From an uncultured Lachnospiraceae bacterium (GTDB taxonomy: Bacteria; Bacillota; Clostridia; Lachnospirales; Lachnospiraceae), in NCBI GenBank assembly GCA_944383265.1, contig CALWOX010000007.1, forward strand, positions 1 through 64,000: a stretch of 64,000 nt of DNA, in the 5' to 3' direction. Under the pieces are notes generated by a model. The model was not told the DNA's origin, ran no database searches, and saw nothing but the letters and a program-made list of their open reading frames with translations. Positions within the stretch are counted from its first letter, which is position 1, and each line of letters starts with the position of its first letter. Positions 16,640-24,987 of the stretch are shown here, one piece after another. The position numbers and the translations under genes are program-made.

Positions 16640-17138
16640 ATGGGAGAAAAAATATTAGAAGTAAAGCATTTGAAAACATATTTCCATACGGATGCCGGAC
16701 TTTCAAAGGCGGTAAATGATGTATCCTTTTCTGTTGAAAAGGGAAAGACCCTCGGAATCGTGGGAGAGTCAGGATGCGGAAAGAGTATCACCTCTCTGTC
16801 AATAATGGGCCTTGTGGAGATCCCGCCGGGACAGATCGCAGGCGGAGAGATAATCTTTGAGGGAGAGGATCTCTTATCCCTATACTCAGGCATTGATGTC
16901 GGCTATACCTCTTCCCGAGAGGCATTCAAAGAGGATGAAGATCATCCTTCAGGGAGACCTGCCGAGTCCGGCAAATCAGCCCTCGGGATGTATTTTCCAT
17001 ACAAGATGCTTTATGGCTCAGGATATATGCTCAAAGGTAAAGCCCGAGCTTAAGGATATCGGAAACGGACATATGTGTGCCTGCCATTTTTGCGGGAAGA
17101 AAGAGAACGGAATGTGCGGCGGAAAGCTGCAGGGATAA
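16640..17138 (+). pseudogene. dppD'-'dppF deletion scar (ABC ATPase remnants fused)
   Basis: The first 75 codons are a normal DppD N-terminus, with Walker A GESGCGKS and FEGEDLLSL. Near 16870-16880 the sequence switches to the C-terminal oligopeptide domain of DppF, in another frame: [15 protein letters not shown], then [14 protein letters not shown] and FHTRC, ending at 17138. The DppD frame itself stops at 17053. About 250 codons of dppD and 235 of dppF are missing, an approximately 1.4-kb deletion. Signature and Walker B motifs are lost, so no ATPase can be made. The junction bears TTATCCCT, a possible short-homology site. Confidence 0.88.
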
Positions 17139-17153
17139 AGGAGACTGTGTACG

Positions 17154-18239
17154 ATGAAGATTACGGATATTAAGACACATATGATGAGAGTGCCCCTTAC
17201 AAGGCCTCTTCATATCTCACTGGGCGTAATTACTCACGCCGTCAGCTGTCTCGTTGAGGTGGAGACGGACGAAGGAATTACCGGATACGGAGAGGGATCC
17301 CCGGGACCTCTTATTACAGGAGAAAACCTTGAGGGGACCGTGGAGACTGTTCGAGTGCTTAAGGAAAAGCTTATCGGAACAGACCCCCGTGATATTGAAG
17401 CTGTGTACACAGTAATGAACAGAGCTGTTGCATATGCGGCAACGGCAAAGGCTGCTATCGATATAGCCTGCCATGATATTTTGGGAAAGTCCTCGGGACT
17501 GCCCTTGTATAAGGTGCTGGGAGGAATGGCAAATACCATTGAGACTGATATAACAGTGGGTATAGCTACACCCGAGTCCATGGCTGAAAGCGCAAAGGAG
17601 CATGTGAAGGCCGGCTTTAATGTGATAAAGACAAAGGTCGGCACGGATATCGCAAGCGACCTTGCTCATGTAAAGGCTATCCGAGAGGCTGTGGGAGACG
17701 ATGTAAAGATACGACTTGACGCCAACCGGGGATGGCACGGAAAAGAGGCTGTAGAGCTTTTAAGCCGCTTGAACGAGTATGATATAGAGCTTGTGGAGCA
17801 GCCTGTTCCCCGATATGACTTTGAAGGCTTGAAATATGTGACGACTCACAGCCCTGTGCCTGTTATGGCTGATGAGAGCTGCTGGGATTCAAAGGATGCC
17901 TTAAAGCTTGTCTCCGAGAGAGCTGTAGATTTTATCAACATCAAGCTTATGAAGTGCGGCGGTCTCTATGAGGCAAAGAAGATAGTAAACATTGCCGAGG
18001 CTGCAGGTGTTGAGTGCATGCTCGGCTGTATGGCGGAAGAAAGCGGAATTGCCGTAAACGCTGCCGCTGCCTTGGGTGCGGCTCTTAAAAACATTACAAG
18101 AGCGGACCTTGATGCGGCATTTACCCTATCAGAGCTTCCCTATGAGGGCGGCTTTACTGTAGTGGATACAAGAAAGCTTGTCCTTCCCGACGCTGCAGGA
18201 CTTGGAATCAGCGGACTTAAGGAGGCGATGCTCGGATGA
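17154..18239 (+). CDS. Dipeptide epimerase (L-Ala-D/L-Glu epimerase type)
   Basis: A 361-aa enolase-superfamily protein of the muconate-lactonizing-like subgroup. Catalytic bases are the KxK pair K159/K161 (IKTKVG) and K264 (NIKLMKCGG). Metal ligands are D189 (DANRGW), E215 (VEQP) and D240 (ADES). This set is that of dipeptide epimerases, which invert the second residue of L-Ala-D-Glu-like dipeptides released from peptidoglycan. It sits at the end of a dipeptide-import operon and overlaps the next gene by ATGA, consistent with recycling of murein peptides. Exact dipeptide specificity is not readable. AAAGGAG precedes the start. Confidence 0.9.
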   Translation: MKITDIKTHMMRVPLTRPLHISLGVITHAVSCLVEVETDEGITGYGEGSPGPLITGENLEGTVETVRVLKEKLIGTDPRDIEAVYTVMNRAVAYAATAKAAIDIACHDILGKSSGLPLYKVLGGMANTIETDITVGIATPESMAESAKEHVKAGFNVIKTKVGTDIASDLAHVKAIREAVGDDVKIRLDANRGWHGKEAVELLSRLNEYDIELVEQPVPRYDFEGLKYVTTHSPVPVMADESCWDSKDALKLVSERAVDFINIKLMKCGGLYEAKKIVNIAEAAGVECMLGCMAEESGIAVNAAAALGAALKNITRADLDAAFTLSELPYEGGFTVVDTRKLVLPDAAGLGISGLKEAMLG

Positions 18240-19648
18240 ACCTTATAACGGAAGGCTCCCGAAAAGAAGCGGAAGAGCTGGTACGGCAGATCATGGAGGA
18301 AAGCAGAGCCCGTGGAATCGCTGTAGGCGTTACTGATGCCGCAGGAAACATCCTTTATGAGGAGTGTTTCGGCTTCAGGGATGCGGAAAAGGGATTACCT
18401 GTTGACCGCGACACTATTTTCGGCATGGCCTCTGTGACAAAGTCCTTTACGGCTTTGGCTATCATGCAGATGCAGATGGACGGCCGCCTGTCGGTTTACG
18501 ATGAGGTAAAGGACTATATTCCCGAATTTACAGGGAAAAACAGCCCGGAGCCTGTACGCATATGGCATCTTTTATGCCACAGCGGCGGATATTTTCCGCT
18601 TCCCCGCATAGTGGTGGACAAGACTGCGAGAGAAATGGGCATTGAGGATTCCCTTGATAACGAGCTTATCTTCAGAGATGACTTTGCAATGGAGGGAATA
18701 AAGCGTGTTGCCGAAAGGCTTGACGCTCAGACGCATTTTACCGGAAGGCCCGGACAGAGGCTCAGCTACTGCAATGACGGCTTCGGACTTTTGTCGGATA
18801 TAATAAGGCGTCATTCGGACTGCAGCTCCTTTGCGGAGTATCTTGATAAGCATATTTTAAAGCCTTTGGGAATGAACAGAAGCAATATCGGCTTTCTCAG
18901 GAATTCTCTGGATGAAAATGCCGCGGTATTATATTCGAAGGAGCCTGACGGCTCATGGCGCTGCGATAAGGACTATGAGAACGATGCCTTTGTGCTGCAT
19001 GGAGGCGGAGCTTTGAAATCCACATTGGGAGATATGCTTAAGTACGCGGCAATGTATTTGAACGAAGGCTGCGGTGTGAACGGAAATCGTATTATCGACC
19101 GCTATTCTATAGGGGAGATGTGCAAGCCGAGACAGTTCATGAAGCCGGGAGTATATTACGGATACGGCTTGGAGACAAAGCAGATGGAAGACATGACCGT
19201 CATAGAACATGGCGGAAGCCTGCCCGGCGTGTCATCAAACCTTTCCTTCTGTCCTCAGGCCGGATTGGGAGTAGTAGTGCTCTGCAATACCATGGATGTG
19301 CCGGTATATGCTATAGGAGACGCTTTCCTTCGCGCATTCTGCGGACTTCTGATTCAGGAGGAACACCCGGAGCATAAGCCTTATCATTGGAGTGAGGAAG
19401 AGCTTTCCGAGCTTGAGGGAAGCTATGTTTCAGGAGAAGGAGACAGCTTCAGCCTTAAGAGAGAGGCTGACGGAAGCCTCTCTATGATCTCAAACGGAAA
19501 GCCGGCTGAACTGACGCCTGTATATCCCTGGCAGGGAATGGTAAGGAAAAAGTATACTGATGTATATCTTACGGCAGTGCGTGATGAGAACGGAAAGGTC
19601 TTCGGAGCGCATTACGGAAGCAGGATATTCCCGAAATCAGAGGAATAA
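18236..19648 (+). CDS. Beta-lactamase-family serine hydrolase
   Basis: A 470-aa class C beta-lactamase/D-aminopeptidase-like protein. The nucleophile motif SxxK is S66-V-T-K69, the second motif YxN is Y178-C-N180, and a third HGG-like segment lies at IEHGGSLPG. A C-terminal domain of about 90 aa follows (DUF3471-like). No signal peptide is visible, so it may act in the cytoplasm on imported peptides. The start codon overlaps the epimerase stop (ATGA), so the two are co-translated. A role in hydrolysis of D-residue-containing or murein peptides fits the operon; this is inference. Confidence 0.88.
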   Translation: MNLITEGSRKEAEELVRQIMEESRARGIAVGVTDAAGNILYEECFGFRDAEKGLPVDRDTIFGMASVTKSFTALAIMQMQMDGRLSVYDEVKDYIPEFTGKNSPEPVRIWHLLCHSGGYFPLPRIVVDKTAREMGIEDSLDNELIFRDDFAMEGIKRVAERLDAQTHFTGRPGQRLSYCNDGFGLLSDIIRRHSDCSSFAEYLDKHILKPLGMNRSNIGFLRNSLDENAAVLYSKEPDGSWRCDKDYENDAFVLHGGGALKSTLGDMLKYAAMYLNEGCGVNGNRIIDRYSIGEMCKPRQFMKPGVYYGYGLETKQMEDMTVIEHGGSLPGVSSNLSFCPQAGLGVVVLCNTMDVPVYAIGDAFLRAFCGLLIQEEHPEHKPYHWSEEELSELEGSYVSGEGDSFSLKREADGSLSMISNGKPAELTPVYPWQGMVRKKYTDVYLTAVRDENGKVFGAHYGSRIFPKSEE

Positions 19649-19674
19649 AATAATACTTATTAAAATATAATTTG

Positions 19675-19728
19675 AGCCCCTTCTGAGAGTGTACGGATTT
19701 GTACGGATAATGAAGGGGCTTAAGTTAT
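19675..19728 (+). terminator. Terminator-like hairpin after the serine hydrolase
   Basis: AGCCCCTTC (19675-19683) pairs with GAAGGGGCT (19712-19720) around a loop containing a direct repeat of TGTACGGAT. A weak T-rich stretch follows. Confidence 0.55.
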
Positions 19729-19745
19729 TTATTGATTCGTATATA

Positions 19746-19786
19746 ACAAAAAAGCCCAAAAGCCTTCAAATAAAGGGTTTTGGACT
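19746..19786 (-). terminator. Terminator of tRNA-Cys
   Basis: Read on the minus strand, AGTCCAAAA pairs with TTTTGGGCT (one G-T wobble) and is followed by a run of T. It starts 14 bp beyond the tRNA-Cys 3' end. Confidence 0.8.
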
Positions 19787-19799
19787 ATCTCAGATATAG

Positions 19800-19870
19800 A
19801 GGCGACGACCGGATTTGAACCGGTGATCAGGGTGTTGCAGACCCACGCCTTACCACTTGGCTACGTCGCC
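19800..19870 (-). tRNA. tRNA-Cys (GCA)
   Basis: Minus-strand cloverleaf with perfectly paired acceptor GGCGACG/CGTCGCC. The anticodon loop is TCTGCAA, anticodon GCA, the T-arm has GGTTCAAATCC, and the discriminator is U, as expected for tRNA-Cys. CCA is not encoded. Confidence 0.96.
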
Positions 19871-19890
19871 ACGCTTTTCAAAGCTTTTTT

Positions 19891-19919
19891 ATTATATAGT
19901 AATAAGTATTTTATGTCAA
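19891..19919 (-). promoter_or_regulatory. Promoter of tRNA-Cys
   Basis: On the minus strand TTGACA (19914-19919), a 17-bp spacer and TATAAT (19891-19896) are all consensus. The -10 lies about 20 bp before the tRNA. Confidence 0.9.
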
Positions 19920-19923
19920 GGGG

Positions 19924-19952
19924 TTTAAAAATAATAATTCGGAGTGTATAAT
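19924..19952 (+). promoter_or_regulatory. Probable promoter of the degV-like gene
   Basis: TGTATAAT contains an ideal -10 (19947-19952) and the TG extension. The -35 position 17 bp upstream is only TTTAAA. It is back-to-back with the tRNA-Cys promoter. Confidence 0.5.
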
Positions 19953-20025
19953 GATTTTAAATTAGGCAACCCGATGTTACGGTTTTTAATACCGGGTGCT
20001 GAGATACTTAAGAAGGGATTACCAT

Positions 20026-20934
20026 ATGGATAATGGCAATTTTAAGATAATAAGCGACAGCTGCTGTGACCTTCCGAAAAAATGCTGTGAGGAAAATGAT
20101 ATAGGGACAGTTCCCTTTTATGTTGCCTTTGAGGACGGGGTATATAAAAGGGATACAATAGATTTTACCTATCACGAGTTTTATCAAAAGATGCTGGATA
20201 ACCCGGGGAATTTTCCTAAGACTTCATTGCCGGATATCGGAGAATATATCAACGCTTTTACGCCTTATGTAAAGGAGGGAAGAGATATCCTTTGCATATG
20301 CATGACCACAACCATGAGCGGTTCATATAATTCCGCCAAGGCTGCGGCGGATGAGATACTGGAGGAGTATCCTGATGCGCGTATAGAGGTCATCGACTCA
20401 AGGGCGCTGACCATATTTCAGGGGATGCTCGTGATGGAGGCTGTGAGGCTGAGAGATATGGGAATGGGGCTTGATGAGACTGTTGCCGCCATAAATTCTG
20501 TCAAAGCTCTCGGAGGAGCGTTTTTCACCATAGGTGACCTTACATATCTCAATAAGGGCGGACGTATAGGAGGGCTTGTCAAGCTCGCTGCTATAGGCCT
20601 TGGCATAAAACCGGTTATTTTGTTTAAAGACGGAAGTATCTCCCTTGCGGCTATTACAAGGAGCAGGAAAAAATCCTTAAGCGAGCTTGCAAGGCAGGCG
20701 GCCCTTTATTTTACAAAGACAGGAACCGATATAAGCGATTATGAGCTGCTTGTGGGATACGGACTTAATGAAAAGGACGGAGAAGAGCTTAAGACCATGT
20801 TTATTGAGGAGTTAAGTAAGGCAGGGTATGAGAGAAATCCGGAACTTGTTCAGATAGGAACCATGGTTGGCGCCCACAACGGGCCTTATCTCATGGGCAT
20901 AGCTTTTTTAAAGAGGTATTCAGAGGGGAAATAA
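20026..20934 (+). CDS. DegV family fatty-acid-binding protein
   Basis: A 302-aa DegV protein. The N-terminal motif KIISDSCCDLP is the family's start, and TTTMSGSYNSAKAAA carries the serine loop that holds the fatty-acid carboxylate. The family (FakB) presents fatty acids to the kinase FakA for phosphorylation and use in phospholipid synthesis. A fakA partner is not in the window. The start at 20026 is chosen over an in-frame site at 19996 because AGAAGGGA lies 8-9 bp before it and the protein then begins at the conserved region. The gene is about 40 bp upstream of an NlpC/P60 gene. Confidence 0.9.
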   Translation: MDNGNFKIISDSCCDLPKKCCEENDIGTVPFYVAFEDGVYKRDTIDFTYHEFYQKMLDNPGNFPKTSLPDIGEYINAFTPYVKEGRDILCICMTTTMSGSYNSAKAAADEILEEYPDARIEVIDSRALTIFQGMLVMEAVRLRDMGMGLDETVAAINSVKALGGAFFTIGDLTYLNKGGRIGGLVKLAAIGLGIKPVILFKDGSISLAAITRSRKKSLSELARQAALYFTKTGTDISDYELLVGYGLNEKDGEELKTMFIEELSKAGYERNPELVQIGTMVGAHNGPYLMGIAFLKRYSEGK

Positions 20935-20977
20935 AGTATTAAAATATAATAAAAAGTAAATCACGGGGGATAAAATT

Positions 20978-21832
20978 ATGGGAAAAAGAGGAAGAAAACT
21001 CTCGGCGCGCGCAGCGGCACTGATGCTTGGAATGTCTTTTTCGTTTGCGGGAGCGTTGACTGCTTTGGCACAGCCCGGGGGAGCTGTGATAATTCCTGTG
21101 GGACAAAGCTCAGGAGGCCCGGGAGCTGTCAATTCTCCATCGACATCTCAGGAAGGCGGTACTGTAATAGAGCTTCCCTTTAAGCTTGTTACGCCCGCTC
21201 ATTTCAGGGGAGACTATAATGTTGCGTGGGGAAGCGTGCAGAGGGCTGACGGTACATGGGCCGATGTGTCCTATGATTATGCCATTATGAACCCTTATTA
21301 CAGAGTCCTGAGAGAAGAGACGGACAGCACAGGTGTGGAGTGGTATGTATGTGCCGCTCATGCCACGAAGGCAGGCGATTATTTTACGGACGACGGTTCC
21401 TTCTACAATGAGCTTTGGCTGAAGAAGGCTGACTGCACGGAGACCTCTTCTGTGACGGTTGACACTGATAATGAGACGAGGATAAAGATAGTGGAGACGG
21501 CTCTCTCGACTCTCGGTATGCCCTATCAGGCGGGCACAGCGGGTCCTGACAGCTTTGACTGCTCGGGATATGTTTACTATGTGATGAACACGGCGGGTGT
21601 ATCTGTACCCAGGACCTCATCAGACGCTATGCTTGGGCTCGGAAGGAATGTGAGCTATGAGGAGTTAAAGCCCGGAGATATCCTCGGGAGGCCCGGACAT
21701 GTGGGAGTATATATCGGTGACGGAAAATTCGTGCATGCATCGGAGACTGCCACGGGAGTTATCTCCGATACTATAGAGATGTATTCAAGGGTGCATACCT
21801 TCACTAATTATGTAAATGTAGTGGGAGATTGA
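20978..21832 (+). CDS. Secreted NlpC/P60 peptidoglycan endopeptidase
   Basis: A 284-aa exported protein. The signal peptide is residues 1 to about 31 (Arg/Lys start, hydrophobic core, ALTALA end). The middle region (about 70-150) may be an SH3-like binding module. The C-terminal NlpC/P60 domain has Cys195 in DSFDCSGY, His241 in GHVGVYIG and His253 in FVHAS, the catalytic set. It should cut the gamma-D-Glu to diaminopimelate bond in cell-wall peptides outside the membrane. GGGG precedes the ATG, and the next gene follows 41 bp downstream. Confidence 0.9.
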   Translation: MGKRGRKLSARAAALMLGMSFSFAGALTALAQPGGAVIIPVGQSSGGPGAVNSPSTSQEGGTVIELPFKLVTPAHFRGDYNVAWGSVQRADGTWADVSYDYAIMNPYYRVLREETDSTGVEWYVCAAHATKAGDYFTDDGSFYNELWLKKADCTETSSVTVDTDNETRIKIVETALSTLGMPYQAGTAGPDSFDCSGYVYYVMNTAGVSVPRTSSDAMLGLGRNVSYEELKPGDILGRPGHVGVYIGDGKFVHASETATGVISDTIEMYSRVHTFTNYVNVVGD

Positions 21833-21873
21833 TGCCCCGAAAGATGATTTGAATGACTTGAGGACAGACACTT

Positions 21874-22356
21874 ATGAAGGACAAGGATAAAATTAAAACA
21901 AACGTCATGAGGCTTCTCGACAAGGCTAAGATCCCTTACGAAGCAAGGGAGTACGAGTACAGCGAGGATGACCTTTCGGGAACTCATGCGGCGGATGTAT
22001 TGGGTCTTAAGTACGAGATGGTATTTAAGACCCTTGTACTGCGCGGAGACAAGACAGGATATTTTGTATGCTGTATACCTGTAGACAGGGAAATAAACCT
22101 GAAAAATGCCGCGAAGATATCGGGAAACAAGAGTGCCGAGCTGATACATGTAAAGGAGCTTTTGCCTCTTACGGGCTATATAAGGGGAGGCTGCTCGCCC
22201 ATAGGAATGAAAAAAAGATTCAAAACCTATATCGATGCAAGCGCGAAGGCACAGGAAAAAATAAGCATAAGCGCAGGGCAAAGAGGCGTACAAGTGCTCT
22301 TGTCACCTGAGGTTCTTTCGGATTATACAGGAGCCGAGTTTGCGGAGCTTGTTTAG
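21874..22356 (+). CDS. ybaK: Cys-tRNA(Pro)/Cys-tRNA(Cys) deacylase YbaK
   Basis: A 160-aa YbaK/EbsC protein, a trans-editing factor that hydrolyses Cys wrongly attached to tRNA-Pro. Characteristic text is KTLVLRGDKTGYFVCCIPVD, the loop with the catalytic lysine (KNAAKISG) and the glycine-rich GYIRGGCSPIGMKK. Length matches the family. It is cytoplasmic. It sits between cell-wall and acetyltransferase genes without an obvious functional link. The ribosome binding site is weak (TTGAGGACAG). Confidence 0.92.
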   Translation: MKDKDKIKTNVMRLLDKAKIPYEAREYEYSEDDLSGTHAADVLGLKYEMVFKTLVLRGDKTGYFVCCIPVDREINLKNAAKISGNKSAELIHVKELLPLTGYIRGGCSPIGMKKRFKTYIDASAKAQEKISISAGQRGVQVLLSPEVLSDYTGAEFAELV

Positions 22357-22408
22357 GGAAGCGGTCTTGGCAGATGTGAAGGATTTATCAGGGTGAGGGG
22401 AGGAAGCT

Positions 22409-22948
22409 GTGAAGGAAGGTTCAAGGGAGATACATATAGTAAGAGCCGAAAAGGGAGAGGGAAGAGCCATAACAGAATTTGTAAAGTCAGTAAAGGCCAC
22501 CATGGGGGATGAGAGCGATTGGCTGTTTCTCAATAACTCGGAGGACGAGATGAGGCGTATAGACAATGGGACGGATATAGCATACAGGGCGGTCTGCGCC
22601 GATACAGGAGATACGGCGGGAGTCCTCATTGTGGAGATACCATCAAGATTTGGCGGAGAAAATCTCGGGACCTATATCGGACTTTCGGAGGAGGAGCTTA
22701 AGAAGGTCGCCCATATGGATACGGCGGCCGTGGCTCCCGCATACAGGGGATTAAAGCTTCAGAGAAGGCTTATGGAGAGAGCCGAGGAGGAGCTTTATGC
22801 CGAGGGCTTCAGGTATTTTATGTGTACGGTCCATCCCGAGAACATATACAGCAGAGGAAATATCACAGGCCTTTGCTACAGACCTGTATGGAAGGGTGAA
22901 AAGTACGGGGGAACACTCAGAGAGGTAATGCTCAAGGAGAGAGCTTAA
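22409..22948 (+). CDS. GNAT family N-acetyltransferase
   Basis: A 179-aa GNAT enzyme starting at GTG behind GAGGGGAGG. The acetyl-CoA loop is in TAAVAPAYRGLKLQRRLMER, where the usual RGxGxG is RGLKLQ, a variant common in this subfamily. The end (MCTVHPENIYSRGNITGLCY) carries the family Asn and Tyr positions. The substrate is unknown. It is 4 bp before the DUF1275 gene and probably co-transcribed with it. Confidence 0.83.
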   Translation: MKEGSREIHIVRAEKGEGRAITEFVKSVKATMGDESDWLFLNNSEDEMRRIDNGTDIAYRAVCADTGDTAGVLIVEIPSRFGGENLGTYIGLSEEELKKVAHMDTAAVAPAYRGLKLQRRLMERAEEELYAEGFRYFMCTVHPENIYSRGNITGLCYRPVWKGEKYGGTLREVMLKERA

Positions 22949-22952
22949 TACT

Positions 22953-23618
22953 ATGAAGAGAGCGATACAGAGTTCCGAATCCATAGAGCTTGGAATAATG
23001 CTTTCACTTGCGGGAGGCTTTATGGATGCCTATTCATATATAATGAGAGGAAAGGTATTTGCCAATGCCCAGACAGGAAACATACTTCTTTTGGGTGTGA
23101 AGATCTCCGAGGGAGAATTCGGGGATATACTGCACTATCTTTTCCCGATACTGTTTTTCACAGGGGGAATAGCTATGGCAAGCCTCATAAGGGCTCCCGA
23201 GAACAGGGGACTCCACTGGCGGCAGCGGACTGTACTTGTGGAGATGATAATATTGTCCGTTGTGGCATTTATTCCTTTGAGTATGAATCTTTTGGCAAAC
23301 AGCATGACCTCCTTTGCCTGCGGGCTTCAAGTAGAGAGCTTCAGGAAGATACACGGAAGGAGCGCCGCCACCACCATGTGCATAGGCAATCTCAGAAGCG
23401 CCACTGAAAATATCTGCGGATATTTGAAGACGAGAGACAGGGAAAGCCTTTTTTCAGGATTGTTCTACTACGGGGCAATAGTATTTTTTATACTGGGAGC
23501 AGTACTCGGAAATATCTGTATAGGTATATTTAAGGAGCGGGCAATGCTTATATGCGTGGTATTTCTCCTTGCGGCTTTCTTTATGATGGCAGTTGACAGA
23601 GAAAAAATAAAAGGGTGA
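22953..23618 (+). CDS. DUF1275 (YoaK) family membrane protein
   Basis: A 221-aa integral membrane protein with about six hydrophobic segments. It has the DUF1275 signatures LAGGFMDAYSYIMRGKVFAN, AQTGNILLLGVK and CGLQVESFRKIHGRSAATTM. The family is widespread and of unknown function. Length is normal. It begins 4 bp after the GNAT gene and is followed at once by a strong terminator, closing this transcript. Confidence 0.9.
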   Translation: MKRAIQSSESIELGIMLSLAGGFMDAYSYIMRGKVFANAQTGNILLLGVKISEGEFGDILHYLFPILFFTGGIAMASLIRAPENRGLHWRQRTVLVEMIILSVVAFIPLSMNLLANSMTSFACGLQVESFRKIHGRSAATTMCIGNLRSATENICGYLKTRDRESLFSGLFYYGAIVFFILGAVLGNICIGIFKERAMLICVVFLLAAFFMMAVDREKIKG

Positions 23619-23632
23619 TCCCTTATGAAAAG

Positions 23633-23660
23633 GCTTGAAGTTAAGGCTTCAGGCTTTTTT
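23633..23660 (+). terminator. Rho-independent terminator after DUF1275
   Basis: GCTTGAAG (23633-23640) pairs with CTTCAGGC (23647-23654) with one wobble and is followed by six T. It overlaps a spurious 61-codon frame. Confidence 0.88.
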
Positions 23661-23737
23661 CAGGGACTGCCCTTTTATAATAAGCGCTTTATCGGCATAA
23701 AAATGAAATTCGGATTTTGTAATTACCGGGAGGAAAA

Positions 23738-24787
23738 TTATTGTGTCGCCATATATGCCTTTATAAGGTTAAAGGTGTTTTCCACCGCATCCTTGTGGCT
23801 TCTCTCGTAGCCGTGTGAGGCATAGACTCCGGGGCCGATGAGAGCGTGGCGGATATCGTTTCCGGCAGAAAGAGTAGCCTCCACATCAGAGCCGTAGAAG
23901 GGATATATATCGACGGCATATCCGATATTGTTCTCCTCGGAGAGCTCTATAAGCTTTGAGACTATTTCATAGTTGTAGGGGCCGCCTCTGTCCTTTGCGG
24001 CTATGGATACTTCGTGCTCCGTGCAGGTGAGTCCTTTTCCGACGCAGCCCATATCCACAGACCATGCCTCGGTAACTCCTGCGGGGCAGCTTGCGGCTCC
24101 GCCGTGGCCTACCTCCTCGTAGATGGTAAAGTGCATGTATACACGTCTTTTAAGCTTGATATTGTTGTCCTTTACATACTTTGCATAGCCCATAAGGACA
24201 GCTGCTGAAAGCTTGTCGTCAAGGAAGCGGCTCTTTATATAGCCTGAAGCGGTTACTCTTGTGCGGGGATCAAAGCATACATAATCTCCGGGCCTTATTC
24301 CGAGAGACTTTACATCATCGGCATTCTTGACATCCTCATCTATAACGGCCTCTACAGTGTCCCAGTTCCTCTGAGTACTTCCGTATTCTCCGTTTACATG
24401 TACAGACGGATTTATGAGCTGACAGGTACCCTCATAGCTCTTTCCGCCCCTTGTGATTATCCTTACATTTTCAGCCTCCGCATTGTTGGGCTGCATTCCG
24501 CCTATATTTGTGAGCTTAAGGCGTCCGTCAGACTTGATCTCATGAACCATAGCTCCAAGGGTATCGCAATGAGCCTCAAGGAGTATGGCATCGTTTTCAT
24601 CGCCTGTCTCAAGGTCCGCCATCACACCTCCCTTTACAGTCCTCCATGCCTTTACGCCCATCTTTGCGAACTCGGAAAGAAGGTATTCCGTAACTTCCTG
24701 TCCGTAGCCCGAGGGGCTGTCGTAGGAAAGGAGGGCCTTGGTCTCATCGACGATAAACTCGGTGTAAGCATTGTAGGTCTTTCCCAT
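23738..24787 (-). CDS. M42 family metallopeptidase
   Basis: A 349-aa co-catalytic zinc aminopeptidase of the M42 (glutamyl aminopeptidase/endoglucanase M) family. Metal and catalytic residues visible are H73 and D75 (EAHCDTLG), D190/D191 (SRFLDDKLSA), E224/E225 (IYEEVGHGG) and the late His in YASHGYERSH. It removes N-terminal residues from peptides in the cytoplasm. AGAGAGG precedes the ATG. It is alone on the minus strand, convergent with the DUF1275 transcript. Confidence 0.92.
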   Translation of the reverse strand: MGKTYNAYTEFIVDETKALLSYDSPSGYGQEVTEYLLSEFAKMGVKAWRTVKGGVMADLETGDENDAILLEAHCDTLGAMVHEIKSDGRLKLTNIGGMQPNNAEAENVRIITRGGKSYEGTCQLINPSVHVNGEYGSTQRNWDTVEAVIDEDVKNADDVKSLGIRPGDYVCFDPRTRVTASGYIKSRFLDDKLSAAVLMGYAKYVKDNNIKLKRRVYMHFTIYEEVGHGGAASCPAGVTEAWSVDMGCVGKGLTCTEHEVSIAAKDRGGPYNYEIVSKLIELSEENNIGYAVDIYPFYGSDVEATLSAGNDIRHALIGPGVYASHGYERSHKDAVENTFNLIKAYMATQ

Positions 24788-24987
24788 AAAAACTACCTCT
24801 CTTTGATTCCTGTTGATATTATTTTCTATTTAAGAAAGAATTCCTAAAAATTAAATTCATTCAATCGGATTTTAACGCAACAGCCTTTGAGAGTAAAGGA
24901 AAATTTAAGTATCTATTATCCTGAAAGTGTAATATAATACCTGATAACCGGGAAATTATACGGTAAAATACAACCGGAGGTATATGT

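Noticed and set aside
16857-17138. Separate small gene after dppD
   Set aside because: Its text is the C-terminal tail of a DppF ATPase reached through a deletion; it is a remnant and not an independent gene.
17217-17738. Long antisense frames across the dipeptide epimerase
   Set aside because: The plus-strand enolase-superfamily motifs are complete; the antisense frames are compositional shadows.
23625-23810. 61-codon frame after the DUF1275 gene
   Set aside because: It contains a rho-independent terminator and overlaps the end of the M42 gene.
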